Assembly: GCA_038030265.1 (NCBI GenBank)
Contig: CM075942.1
Coordinates: 53,410,751-53,474,750 of the forward strand
Direction of reading: 5' to 3'
DNA from: Corythucha ciliata
Lineage: Eukaryota > Arthropoda > Insecta > Hemiptera > Tingidae
DNA length: 64,000 nt
The notes beneath the pieces were generated by a model. That model was not told where the DNA came from. It saw only the letters and a program-made list of their open reading frames with translations, and ran no database searches. Position 1 is the first letter of the stretch. The number at the start of each line of letters is the position of its first letter. Below are positions 12,291 to 22,301 of this stretch, piece by piece. A program made the translations under genes and the position numbers.

Positions 12291-12356
12291 GTCATTCAGC
12301 TCGTGTTGATAACGTGTAACCAATCTGGGGTTGGGATAATTGCTCACTACAGATAG

Positions 12357-15118
12357 CACCACTATTACTATGAGCTATATCATTATCCATATGCGAACCG
12401 CTTTTTTGTTGTTTACAGTTGTCTGTTATCAATTTATCAAGTCAGAGTTAATTTTTTTTGTGAGGTGACGAAGTGAAATGTATTTTAATTAATTTTCTAA
12501 TCCACGCAACTTGAAAATAATTTCACGTGACTTAAACTGTGGCCATATTCAGTGAGAGACGCTTTATATCCAGTTCAATATCTGCTACCGGCATTTCGGT
12601 CACCACCTACTTCAACTTTTTTCTGGCAATTAATCGTCGTACTGAGGTGAGATGAGGCTCAACAATTATTTTGTCCACTGGTCTCAAAAGGCCTCTCAAG
12701 TCTATATAATGCAGGGCGAACGTAATTGTGCTCTGTCCGATGGCTCCATAATTCTTCATAACGGTTTGATGAAACATCAAACTTGAACATAATGACAAAG
12801 GGGGACAAAAGCTGAAGGAAGTGACCACACGAAGTCTCGTAGCAATCGTTTTCTCTGCGCATGACGGAGCCGTTAGTAACATGAAAGGGTGGCGGGGTTA
12901 ATTATATGTTCCGTTTTCTCTTTCTCTTCGCTTTCAGCCTTTCACACTGTATGGAGTGCAGCAGCTGTGCATGTCTGGTTTCCCGTTATCCTCAGAAACT
13001 TATTCCCCCTGATACTGCGTTCTTTAGTCGTCCCATACCATGATTGGATATGGATATTATGAAATATAAGGGCGCATATCTGGAATGAGTGGTGCAGAGG
13101 CCATATAGCCCTCCTCAAGGAGAAGACGTCACATTCGTAAAAAGTCATTAAAGCGCCTTTTCAAATCTCATATCATGAATTTATACCGGTCATACTTCAC
13201 GAAGTTTTGGATAATTTTATCAAAGTACCTAATACGAGGCACGAGCGTGACTTATGCCTGCCTAAAACAGCCGGTTCCTAGCCCAATGAAAAAGACTGGG
13301 ACAAATCGCATGACCCCACTGCCCCAGAAAATGTATAGAAGTGCAAGAAAACCGTAGCATGACAGCGACAACTGTGAGTCACACCGTAATAAGGTCCCAT
13401 AGGACCCTGATCGCCTAATAAATCTTTGTCTCCAATTATAAGGATAAGTCTCTGGTAAATCGAATACGATTGTTCGAAGATTCTTCAGTTGTACTGAAAT
13501 CGTCGAACTTGAAGCTCCCAGGCACCTAGCTCAAAGTGAACTGGGTAAGTAGATGCCAAGTCTAAACATGCCTTGATTGGCTGGCTAAGGCTTGCTTTTT
13601 CAGCTAGAATGAAGTGAAAATGCGATGCGTGATTGCGATGGATGACATTACTCGGCACATCGGCGGTTAATCCGATGTGTACGAAAAACACTGAGCACTT
13701 GTGGTCAGAGCCCCTTCTCTCTTTCACGACACACCCAACCTTCACTCATCCGACCTGTTTTGTGCATTCCGTGTATCTGGTTCTTTGGCGTTAGCGGACC
13801 AAGAGTATCTAGTTTTTAATTTGCGACGTAGGAGGACACTTATTATGTTGCTATATTCGTTCATTTGGAATTATCGACCAGGTATGCACTCATATCGCTT
13901 GCTTTTTTAATTTACTTTGCTGTTGACCTTATGTGTTGTTCATCTATGCCAATCAGGTCTTTAAGAAGATTTCAAATTAGATCGAAAGCTTGATCATAAT
14001 CAAGTGCCCGTTCATTTCTTTACAGCAACTCGGTACGTCACCGTTCCGCTGGTCGATAGAAAAGTCACCTATCAACAGTGAGAAGTGTATAATAATAATA
14101 ATTATTATTCATTAGCACGTTCCAACAATTGTTGTATAGCTTCGTCAGACTGCCTAATCGAACTCGGACGTGAACGCGTTTTACGCGTTGACCATTAAAA
14201 AGTTCTTCAGCCACTTCTTGAACGTTCGCACTCCCAGAAGCATCGCTCTTGTCGGCAGCTTGTTGTGCAATTTTACCTGGCTGTGGTTTATGAGTCCGGG
14301 CCACGCTATCCGCAAGCCAATGCGGCCGGTTTCCGTCATAACCCTACTGAGTAGCTGCAAGCCCCCTTTAATTTGTCCGAAAATGGGAGTTTTGATTTTT
14401 TAAACGATTGTGCCGATTTCACCCACCGGGAGGGCCGTGAGGCCTGAAGAGGCCTGTTCGGACCGAGGCTCTGCCTCACGGGCGGGCTCCCAGGCTGTCT
14501 GGTGAATAAAAGTGTCAGGTTGTGGTTATAGATTATGTTTTATTCTCTCTTATTTTATGCGGACAGTATTATTTTGATCAATTTTACTATACTTTTTTCA
14601 CTAGTGCAGCTCGCAAATCCCACTCTAAACCCTTCTAAAGCCAAACACTACTGGTAGAGCCTTTTTTGTATTTATTTTCCTGTATCTATTTTGGATGTAT
14701 GAACAAGATCAGCGGTCGTCAACCGGAAATTCGTAGTTTTCCAATTGACAGCTTCAGAACGAATGAGATTGCCTTTACAATTTTTCTTTTTTCAACGAAT
14801 TGAGGCAATGAATATTTGAAACTGGAAGAATTATATTAATATTAATTAGGTTTATGATGATTTCTTCAATTTTATTATTATTACAGTATTTCAGTAGCAA
14901 AATCATTACGGCATTGTAGGCAGGATGAGCTGAGGGGTCCGTCGACCGTGGACTTGTGTTGATTGGGTCTGTGAGTTTGAAAAGGCCACCGATGGTCCAG
15001 GGCTAACGTTCAACCGTCGCTTCCGTGTGAGAGGCGGCCACACTCTTTACTTCATGGGACAATATTGATATACGATTCAAGGGATTCTGGGCCAATTAAT
15101 TATTATTTTAGGCCAGTC
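12357..15118. other. Unassigned DNA in the cathepsin-like intron
   Basis: The first part of the 5.9 kb interval between exons 2 and 3. No coding or RNA feature is recognised. It includes an (AAT)/(ATT) palindromic microsatellite near 14088-14110. ORFs of up to 86 codons look random. Confidence 0.5.
14435..14481. repeat. GC-rich hairpin
   Basis: Perfect 9-nt arms CCGTGAGGC and GCCTCACGG (14435-14443 and 14473-14481) enclose a loop that itself contains AGGCCT. The surrounding 80 bp is much more GC-rich than its neighbours and precedes TGAATAAAAG at about 14501, so it may be the 3' end of some inserted element. The identity is unknown. Confidence 0.6.
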
Positions 15119-16187
15119 AAAAAGAACACTAAAAATAGCTAAAATAACAATTAAGCGGCTAGTTATGATTTTATAGTTTGTTGTTAGAAACAGTACCAGT
15201 AGTGTACATCCAAGTTTGCAGCATCGAAAAACCTGTGCTACTTTCGTAGCAGTCGAAAAACCGCGGAATATTAGCAGTCTTCTCGTTTTTCTTTTATTAT
15301 CTTTCCTAAACTACGCTTTCTTCGACAATACACGTGAACTACGTTTTTCAAGTAGGTATATTAAATACGCTACAATTTGAAACCTGATCCAGCTCTGTAG
15401 GTCAGACGTTAGCCAAGATGCAGCTCTTCAAAATTGGTAATTTGTTTTCACAAAAAGAGTTCCCAAGTCTAAAAATATGGAAGCAACAAGTTGGAAATTG
15501 AGCCCTCGAATTTGTAATAGAAAATTTGTCAGAGGTTGGTTTCACTCAAAACAATATCACTTTTTTGGTTGCAAACAAATACCAATTCTTAACGGCTGTA
15601 TCATAAACATGTCTTTTTTTTTAAAAAAAAAAAATAAGTATATTGAATTTGCTTTTTAATTTGAGACCTGGCCCAGATCTGTAGATTAGATAGTAGCCAA
15701 GATACAGCGCTTCAAAATTGGTAATTTGTTTTGCCAAAATGATGGAATTTTTGGCTTTGTGTGAAACTTACCACTGAGCAATGTTCTATCACAAATTGAA
15801 CGCTAACAGCGCCAAATGAAGTTTTAGAGGGAGATTTTCAACTTTTTATAAACTTAAAATCTCTTTAAAAAACAATAAATTATTAATTTTGAAGAGCTGT
15901 ATCTTGGCTACTATATCTGTCCCACAGAGCTGGGCTATGTCGCAAATTGTAGCGAATTTAATATACTTGAAAATTGTAGTTCGCGTTTATTAACGAAGAA
16001 TGCATAGTTTAGGAGATATAGTAAAAGCACTGGAAAAAGTGCAAATAATTCGCTGTTTTTCGAGTGCTATGAAAGTAGCACAGGTCTTTCGAAGCTGCAA
16101 ACTTGGATTTAGACTACTGGTATTGGTCCTAACAACATATTAAAAAATCAGAACCAGCCGTTTAATTGCGATTTTATTGTTCTTGTT
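15119..16187. mobile_element. ~1.07-kb foldback (long inverted repeat) element
   Basis: Arms of about 320-360 bp at each end are inverted relatives (about 80-85% by eye). For example the left CCAAGTTTGCAGC (15211-15223) pairs with GCTGCAAACTTGG in the right arm (16099-16111), and CAATTAAGCGGCT near 15147 pairs with AGCCGTTTAATTG near 16156. The segment around 15355-15460 is also repeated directly near 15637-15745 (GTTAGCCAAGATGCAGC versus GTAGCCAAGATACAGC), and inverted in the right arm. There is no transposase. It is inserted in the cathepsin-like intron. The target duplication is not resolved. Confidence 0.7.
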
Positions 16188-17333
16188 GCATCCCATTTTC
16201 ATTTTTATCTAGTTGTACTCGAAGAGATTGTTGATTGTAGAATCAACAAACGCGTACACGGCTTAGCCGAATGCATATTTATTCTCCTTCACTTTTCGCC
16301 TTCTACTCATCCCTTCAAGCGAAACCCGAACAGAACAGATCCTGAAGAGTTAGGTGGCGTTTGCTCGGTAAAAAAAAACTCCCGGAATTTCGCTAGAGGG
16401 ATGAGTATTAGTAGTGAAGGAGTAGATGTTTTCAGCTAAGCCGTGTTCGCGTTTGTAGGTGCTGTAAACTGATTAAATACTAAATAGGACTGAACTGCAT
16501 TGAAAATGGGACGCATTATTGAAACCGGTCTGCAAAAAAAATTAGGTAATACAACTTTTTTTCTAAATTGGTGAAAACTTCGTACGAAAAATTGGTGCCG
16601 AGTTGGGGGGGGGGGGGTGCTGCCTAAAACGCAGATCCTTTGAGTTTTCCGTGGCTGCGATTTGCTTGAGTTGAGGCTCTCGCTCTCTCTATCCAAAGTC
16701 GAGTACATCGGCATTCTTACGTAGACGAGTAATGACGCGGAATTAATTTTGATTTCAGGATGTAGTCAAGCTTGGGGCGATAGGAATTGCATTAAGAAAC
16801 CATTTTAAAAATGAATGCTATAGTGATTTAAATTTTACATGCGGAACGATATTTGACTGGAGAGGAGGTTCGTCACACAAACGTCCAGGGGCGCAGCATG
16901 AGAGGACACGAGTGGGCAGTTGCTTTCCAGCGAACGCATAATGGAGTAACCCACAGCCGACATTCATCGACGATAACAAATCCTGAAACGTTCGTCACCT
17001 TCTGATTACTTAAAGTGTGGAATTTATACACTCACTCTCATTGTAAGTTCTTCCACAGGCTTCTGGAAATTTCACAGGAATTAACAGATCGTGTTCCTTT
17101 ATACATAATTAATAATACGTCAGTAGAACGTCAATGTAGTCGAATATACCAATTCAGCAGTAAAATACTAACTTCAAACTCCTCGAGGAAATCAGCAATT
17201 TCACCTCAAGACGGGAACTGAACATTGGGCGTATTAGAAAGGGCAATTATCCATCCAAGAAAACTCGCCTTTAATCGTGAACTACAGGTGTATCCTTCTC
17301 ATGTCAAAAACCGACATTTTTGCCATAGTTAAT
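16188..17333. other. Unassigned intron DNA
   Basis: No exon of the cathepsin-like gene is recognised here. A run of 13 G lies at 16605-16617. A short GACTGGAGAGG segment near 16854 could encode a DWR tripeptide but lacks any further similarity to a peptidase. Confidence 0.5.
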
Positions 17334-17549
17334 GGTTGCGTTGCAAAACTCGGGACTCGTGTTTAAACGCTGAAGTGTAGAATTAAGTGCTTACTGGAGT
17401 TTTGCAACGGTGATTTGTATCGCGATGGGACGTGTTTTGTTGAATTTTAAACACTTACTCAGCGCTGAGCTAGATTGACAGTTTTGCAACGGCAAAAGAC
17501 TTAAGTGCTCATTAAGCGAGGAACAAGTCTGAAGTTTTGCAACGCGGCC
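17334..17549. mobile_element. Short TIR element, copy 1 (216 bp)
   Basis: Ends are GGTTGCGTTGCAAAACT and, inverted, GGCCGCGTTGCAAAACT (15 of 17 match). Internal GTTTTGCAACG motifs recur in both orientations, giving subterminal repeats. It is nearly the same as the copy at 17770-17973 but has 12 more bases near its 3' end. I cannot see a target duplication at this copy. Confidence 0.75.
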
Positions 17550-17769
17550 ACTGATACTTTAGCCACTGATTTTCAAATGTTGTCCTCAGCAACTTACTGT
17601 TTTCGTTAATTACTATCTTAGCTGGGCTTCTCAAGCTGAATATCCGGCATAATATTGGCGTATAGTCGGAGGCAGTTAAGAAATTGAAATTCCTGCAGTA
17701 TAAAATGCTCTAAATTCTCTCTAATTTTGGGTTTCACTGGCGTTTATGAGTACAAGTGACAATAAAAAT

Positions 17770-17973
17770 GGTTGCGTTGCAAAACTCGGGGCTCGTGTTT
17801 AAGCGCTGAAGTGTAGAATTAAGTGCTTAATGGAGTTTTGCAACGGTGATTTGTATCGCGATGGGACGTGTTTTGTTGGATTTTAAACACTTACTCAGCG
17901 CTGAGCTAGATTGACCGTTTTGCAACGGCAAAAGACTAAGTGCTGAACAAGTCTGAAGTTTTGCAACGCGGCC
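17770..17973. mobile_element. Short TIR element, copy 2 (204 bp)
   Basis: Direct-repeat partner of 17334-17549, differing by a few substitutions and a 12-bp deletion. It is flanked by a perfect 9-bp duplication AATAAAAAT (17761-17769 and 17974-17982), or 10 bp with the preceding C. A 9-10 bp duplication suits Mutator-like elements best. It is somewhat long for hAT (8 bp), so the superfamily is left open. Confidence 0.8.
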
Positions 17974-18184
17974 AATAAAAATATCAAAACAATAACCCTT
18001 GTAAGTTACCTTAGCAACAGCAAGCTTAGCTTTTTATTGATATAGCTTCTACATGTGGAGGTGTTATCTAGCGTGATAAATTTTCCCTACCCCGTATTGG
18101 TTTCAACTTCATCACTAGAGAGCTGAATAACTTGGTTTTCTATACAACTTTGATGGAGAGAAAAAACTATTCTCAATTTTTAAG

Positions 18185-18460
18185 GAAAATCTGCAGAAAA
18201 TCGAGCAACACAACAGACGATATGAGGCCGGCGAGTCGACCTTCACGATGGATAACATGGTATTGGTCGTGGCTAGAACGCTGAGCCGCAATTATTGCCG
18301 TTTCTTCTCAACAGAGGTTCGAGGAGGTTAAAGCCTTGAAACAATGCAATATTCCAAGAAGAAAACCAGAGAAAGCTAAATATGCTAGCTTATTTTGCCA
18401 AGATAAGCCCCGTCCCGATACCATGGACTGGCGTGAACAACAGGCTGTGACGGAAGAAAC
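18185..18460 (+). CDS. Cathepsin-like exons 3-4: propeptide to mature start
   Basis: Exon 3 (18185-18259, 25 codons) follows a pyrimidine-rich acceptor TTCTCAATTTTTAAG and encodes ENLQKIEQHNRRYEAGESTF, the ERFNIN-type helix of I29 propeptides. A 55-nt intron (18260-18314) leads to exon 4, RFEEVKALKQCNIPRRKPEK, then DKPRPDTMDWREQQAVTEE, which crosses the pro/mature cleavage region and the conserved DWR start of the mature enzyme. About nine residues containing the GNFD-type motif, normally between TFTM and RFEEV, are not encoded. The exon end is uncertain (GT at 18447 or 18461). Beyond it come 7 bp of target sequence and then the SINE. Confidence 0.7.
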
Positions 18461-18470
18461 GTTGCGCATC

Positions 18471-18763
18471 GCGCGCCTCGATGGTCTAATGGATACAATG
18501 CTCGCTTCGCAACCCAGTGGGCCTGGGTTGGAATTCAGCTATTGCCCATCACACTATAAGGCTGCGGCGAGCTGTGACACGGATCACTCGGCTTCGTGTG
18601 GGCGTTCACGGCGGTGCGCGTATGACAAACCGCGTATCGACCGAAACGCCCGCGTAGTACGGGTGTGAAGTGCACAGCTAATGGATTCTCAGGGTATGGC
18701 GTAAGAGCCACGTAAGAGCTTAGGTGCCAGCAGCGGACTCAGTAGATCCGAGTCCGTACCCTC

Positions 18764-18797
<34 letters not shown>
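18471..18797 (+). mobile_element. tRNA-derived SINE, copy 2, full length with poly(A)
   Basis: A tRNA-like head GCCTCGATGGTCTAATGGAT (from 18475) has the CTAATGGATA D-arm typical of tRNA-Arg, a loop CTTCGCA, and a mutated B-box. A body is shared with 6901-7131, and a 3' tail contains a small hairpin (GGACTC/GAGTCC, 18735-18756), then 31 A. A perfect 7-bp target duplication GCGCATC lies at 18464-18470 and 18798-18804. The A/T-free tail homogeneity and intact poly(A) point to a fairly recent insertion. It sits within the broken cathepsin-like gene, between the DWREQQAVTE block and the IAEIEGQ block. Confidence 0.9.
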
Positions 18798-18798
<1 letters not shown>

Positions 18799-18893
18799 CG
18801 CATCTTGCTACGCTTTCAGCGCTGTAGGTTGACGAACTGCGAATTTACAGTTGCTTTTCCTTCTAGAAACAAGACTCTTGTTTATTTTTTTAG

Positions 18894-19568
18894 ATAGCAG
18901 AGATCGAAGGACAACACGCGATACAAACTAACCAGCTCGTGTCACTCAGTGAACAATACGTGATAGATTGTGCATGGGGCGCAGTAGATGAAGGATGCTT
19001 GGGTGGACAAGCGTTCGAAGTTTTTCATTATATCGTGAACATCAGTTTAATTAATTTATTAATTAGCTATCAGTTTTTTTTGTTTTTTACAAAGGATCAA
19101 ACATGTCAAAAAAATGCCACTATAGGTGCCACGATCTCTGGTTACCAATTCATTGATAAAACTCTGAAAAATCTTCTTGATGCCGTCGGCTGTAAAGGAC
19201 CCGTATCTGTGCCAATTGTCGCCGAAGAAGATTTCATGAGATACAAAGACGGTATATAGCGGCACCCAATTTTTAAAAAATCGACAAGTTAATAATTATT
19301 CCAAATTCTTCCAGGAATTTACAACTGTACGAACATAGGTCGAACACCCAATCATGCAGTCACCATAGTGAGCTATAAACTTATCGGTGACACCCTGGTA
19401 TGGATTGTAAAAAATTCGTACGGCGCAAATTGGGGTGCCGACGGTTATATATACGTGTCGGTTGAAGAAAGTCCACGTTGCCAAATATTGGGCGACATGA
19501 CGGTTATTCCATTAGTTAAAGTTTTTTTTGAGGCGACTTACTTTGAAGAAATGTGCTCACGCGAATAA
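18894..19568 (+). CDS. Cathepsin-like exons 5-7: mature domain
   Basis: Exon 5 (18894-19034) follows TTTATTTTTTTAG and encodes IAEIEGQHAIQTNQLVSLSE, then QYVIDCAWGAVDEGCLGG, the part just after the (missing) active-site Cys helix. Exon 6 (19095-19251) encodes DQTCQKNATIGATISGYQFI through GPVSVPIVAEEDFMRYKDG. A 63-nt intron (19252-19314) is followed by exon 7, GIYNCTNIGRTPNHAVTIVS and LVWIVKNSYGANWGADGYIY, with catalytic His and Asn kept, ending at TAA 19566. AATAAA overlaps the stop. The interval 19035-19094 looks like an intron (GTGAAC to TTTACAAAG) but is also open in frame. If spliced out, about 17 residues normal for the family (the YPY region) are lacking. Confidence 0.75.
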
Positions 19569-19854
19569 ATCATGAATGAATGCACTCAGCACTGAAAATT
19601 CATGAACAATGATACGGATGCTCAGGTTCACCGTTCACCCTATGTGATTCCGTCGTTATTGGCAGCATTGACCCGTTTTACAGCGCCGAAGTAGTAAAAA
19701 AAAAAAAATCCCCGGCGCTCTTTTAGATTCAGGTGCAAACCTGAGTACCACCTGGTCACACTTGAAGTGGACCGGTGAATTTGAACTGTAAAGAAAAAAT
19801 ATGTGAAGATTTTGAACAACTGTTTTAAGTTTACTCGTGACGAGACGAATAAAA

Positions 19855-20104
19855 GGTCGCAGTCGAAAAGGTCAGAGGGTAACGGATTGTCACGACGACG
19901 GGCGACGGAGTAGATGGCGATACAGAATGAGATTCGCAAACGAAAAGATTTCGGGCGACGGAGTGTCGCGATGGCGAGCGACGGAGTGAACGAAGAAGTG
20001 ACAGAGTGGATGAAGAAGTGGCAGAGGGTCGTGATGATGAAAGAGTCGCAAACGAAAAGTTTTGGCGACGGAGTGCCACGGTGACGAGCGACGGAGAGGG
20101 AGAC
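19855..20104 (+). repeat. GC-rich imperfect minisatellite
   Basis: Three diverged copies of a segment containing CGCAAACGAAAAG and GGCGACGGAGTG (around 19858, 19931 and 20046), with many extra GCGACGGAG repeats. It ends in an 18-A run (20105-20122). On the minus strand this makes arginine/serine-rich ORFs of about 90-165 codons that are artefacts of the repeat. Confidence 0.6.
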
Positions 20105-20384
20105 AAAAAAAAAAAAAAAAAATGCCAACCAGCCCACTAGCTGCAGTTAGCCAGTTGACGTGGTCGATGGCACGATTGACACAGCAAAAAAAAAAGTTCG
20201 AAAGATCGAACCGATTAAGCAAGACAAGAAGAATGAAAAAGCTCGAACAATAGATGATTTCCAAGCACGCGCTATCCTTTAACAGTTAACTTTAACAGTT
20301 TTGCAACTCACTTAGGCTAGGTTATGGGTTACTTTTGTCTTGTGCTGATGTGTGGAGTAAACTTATTTTTCTCTCATTCCCGTC

Positions 20385-20830
20385 AGCTAAGGTCCTCTGC
20401 ACAGGGGGCTACTTTGTGGCGCAACTAAGTAGCGCCACTGCCGACCACTTCTGACCCACATCGTGGCGTCACCGAGCGGCACTTCAGAGTGGTTGAACCT
20501 GACTAATTTGTGTCGCCACACTACTTTAAGTTACTATTCTATTTGTCAAGTCAACAAGCATCTGAAAAAAAGAAGCGCTACGAAGTGGTCGTACTCCGCT
20601 TCTCTGAGGCACCACTAAATTGGAAGCGCCTCTAAGTGGCCTCGTATGCGGGGAATAACATTGAAGAAGCGCCACTCGGCGTCCGGCACTTCTAGCCACT
20701 TTTTTTTTGAAGCACTTCTATAAAGTGGCTCTGTGTACGCATCCCTATTCAATTTAATATTTCGCTATTAGCTGCGTCACTCTGTGGCACTTCAAAGTGA
20801 CCCCGCGTGCGGAGGCACTTGGGTAAATTG
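20385..20830. repeat. Cluster of diverged subterminal-type repeats, probable decayed DNA element
   Basis: The left end (CCTCTGCACAGGGGGCTACT, 20394-20413) and right end (AGTGACCCCGCGTGCGGAGG, 20796-20815) are imperfect inverted versions. Related segments (AAGTGGCCTCGTATGCGGGG near 20634; AAGTGGCTCTGTGTACGCAT near 20725) and many short GCCACT/AGTGGC motifs recur in both orientations. This pattern suits hAT-like or similar nonautonomous elements with subterminal repeats, but no duplication or transposase proves it. A related scrap occurs at about 40459-40490 (CTACTATTCTATTTGT shared). Confidence 0.45.
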
Positions 20831-21135
20831 GCTATTTGCGCCCTAATAATTACCAAATTGGAAATTCCCGCTTCAAAAATAGCCAAACTCACTTTATAAA
20901 ATTACTCAACTGACGATTCGTACAGTCCTGAAGATGCCATGAAGAAGACCGTGCGTGTTTCCCATCCTGAAAATGGCTAGATCGACCATTTGCGCACCAA
21001 AAATGGCCAAACTGGCCAATTCGTTCGACAAAATGACCAATATACAAACCATTCACGAGATTCATGGTATGACGGACTATCAGATCCACGTCGTAAACTG
21101 ACTATACTGGCTCTTCCCACCCCAAAATAGTAAAA
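20831..21135 (+). repeat. Degenerate ~30-bp tandem array, type C (left part)
   Basis: Units such as AATGGCCAAACTGGCCAATT and AAACTGACGATTCG, about 30 bp each, with an invariant-looking ATTCG/TTTGCGC core. The same family resumes at 22400-22800, so the retrotransposon fragment at 21136-22080 appears to have landed in it. Confidence 0.6.
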
Positions 21136-22080
21136 CTGACGGTTCACGTCTTTATTCCGCGGAACTCAGCTCTTCTCAGCGCAACGTCACTTAATCACGC
21201 TTCGTAATCAAACAATGCCGATGACAACCTCCATGCGGTACCTAGGCGTGACCATCATGCGCGCAGGACTGCCAACCCTGCATATTGCGAACCTGGCCAA
21301 CAACACGATGCCCACCTGCAACTTTCTTCGGGGAATCTCCAGACGTGGATGGGAGCCCACATTCCAGAAGAGATTCCTCTACTATAAAGCAGCGTTTGTT
21401 CCGCGCGTAGCCTATGTGTGCGCTCTGTGGTGGCCGCGGGCACGTCGAGCCCAGCGACAACAAATACGTAGCATCCAACGTCGCTTCCTTATTGCCGCTC
21501 CCCGCGCTTATTCCACAACGGCACATTCAACGCTCCACGTCCTCGCTGGAGTCCTCCCACTGGACGTCGAGCTCGACGTGCTGGCGACCATGCGCGCCCG
21601 AAAGCTCGGCATCCACCATCCGCTTCCATCATGGCTGCAGTCCAACCCGACAACGCTCACAGACGCGGATTATCACAAGGCCTGCCATCACGTCGCCATT
21701 CAGGAATGTCAACGAGAATGGTTCACCGCGACAACAGGACGCCTCACATACGAAATAATCCCGGACGTACGGAAGCGCCTGCAGTGGAAGTGGAGCTTCT
21801 TGAGTTACCCCGCTGTCCAACTCCTCTCGGGACACGGCTCCTTTAACGGGAAGCTGCACTTCCACTGACGTCGAGTCAGCCCTACTGCCCATGCGGGGGC
21901 GAGGCCGAAACAGCAGAGCACGTTATCTTCCGCTGCTCGTTATATTCCCGTCAACGAGATCGGTGGCGAATCCCCACCGACCTCAAAAACTTCGTCGCCT
22001 GTAAGTCGTCAGCTCGCCGCTTTCTGTGCTTCGCCAACGCGTGGGGCAGTCAGAGAGGAAATGGCCCGGACATCGGCTAA
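21136..22080 (+). pseudogene. R1/I-like LINE ORF2 C-terminal region, one frameshift
   Basis: Open from just after a stop at 21130, in frame to 21868. It encodes RYLGVTI (near 21236), a stretch FLYYKAAFVPRVAYVCALWW, and a long helical region ending LLSGHGSFNGKLHF. These are the thumb/connection part of LINE reverse transcriptases, downstream of FADD. A one-base loss near 21864 shifts the frame. The next frame continues LTSSQPYCPCGGEAETAEHV and FRCSLYSRQRDRWRIPTDLK to TAA 22078, giving the C-x-C-x8-H-x4-C knuckle typical of the family. The coding part is markedly GC-richer than its surroundings. About 220 bp of probable 3' UTR follows. Confidence 0.8.
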
Positions 22081-22301
22081 CCGTAAGGAGAACTGGATAC
22101 CCAGAGCACCGACGAGTAGACCTCCGAGACCAGCCATTACCACCTCGATATTCGGGTCGTGTCGAGGATTACCATAAATAGAATGAAAAATTAATTAATT
22201 ATCTGACAACACCGATAGCCGTTTCTAGCCCTCGTGGGGCCCGTAGGCGAGAACTATCAGGAACTAACAGCAGCCGGTGGATATCGTAAATGTACAAAAC
22301 A

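Larger units (their letters stand above)
12074..19568 (+). pseudogene. Cathepsin L-like cysteine peptidase, broken
   Basis: Papain-family (C1A) peptidases are made as secreted proenzymes and act in lysosome or gut lumen. I see seven exon blocks: 12074-12163, 12231-12290, 18185-18259, 18315 to about 18460, 18894-19034, 19095-19251 and 19315-19568, all bounded by GT/AG. The order is signal peptide, inhibitor propeptide, mature start DTMDWREQQAVTE, then VSLSEQYVIDC, the catalytic His in PNHAV, and the Asn in VKNSYGANWG. Three family segments are absent: the GNFD-type propeptide stretch at the 18259/18315 junction, the VKDQG..CGSCWAFS active-site Cys segment, and about 17 residues after FHYI. A SINE occupies the active-site gap. 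Without the cysteine it cannot be a peptidase, so I call it a pseudogene. A gene missing small exons through misassembly is the alternative. Confidence 0.75.

Noticed and set aside
16854..16900. Cathepsin exon with DWR
   Set aside because: Only the tripeptide matches; the following residues do not, and the real DWR is at 18424.
18106..18184. Extension of cathepsin exon 3 upstream (GEKKLFSIFK)
   Set aside because: It resembles a propeptide helix, but it overlaps in alignment with exon 2 residues and consists of the pyrimidine-rich acceptor region; an in-frame stop lies at 18128.
19640..20264. Three overlapping minus-strand ORFs rich in Ser/Arg/Phe
   Set aside because: They translate the GC-rich GACGGAG minisatellite and the A-run at 20105; open in several frames at once because of composition.
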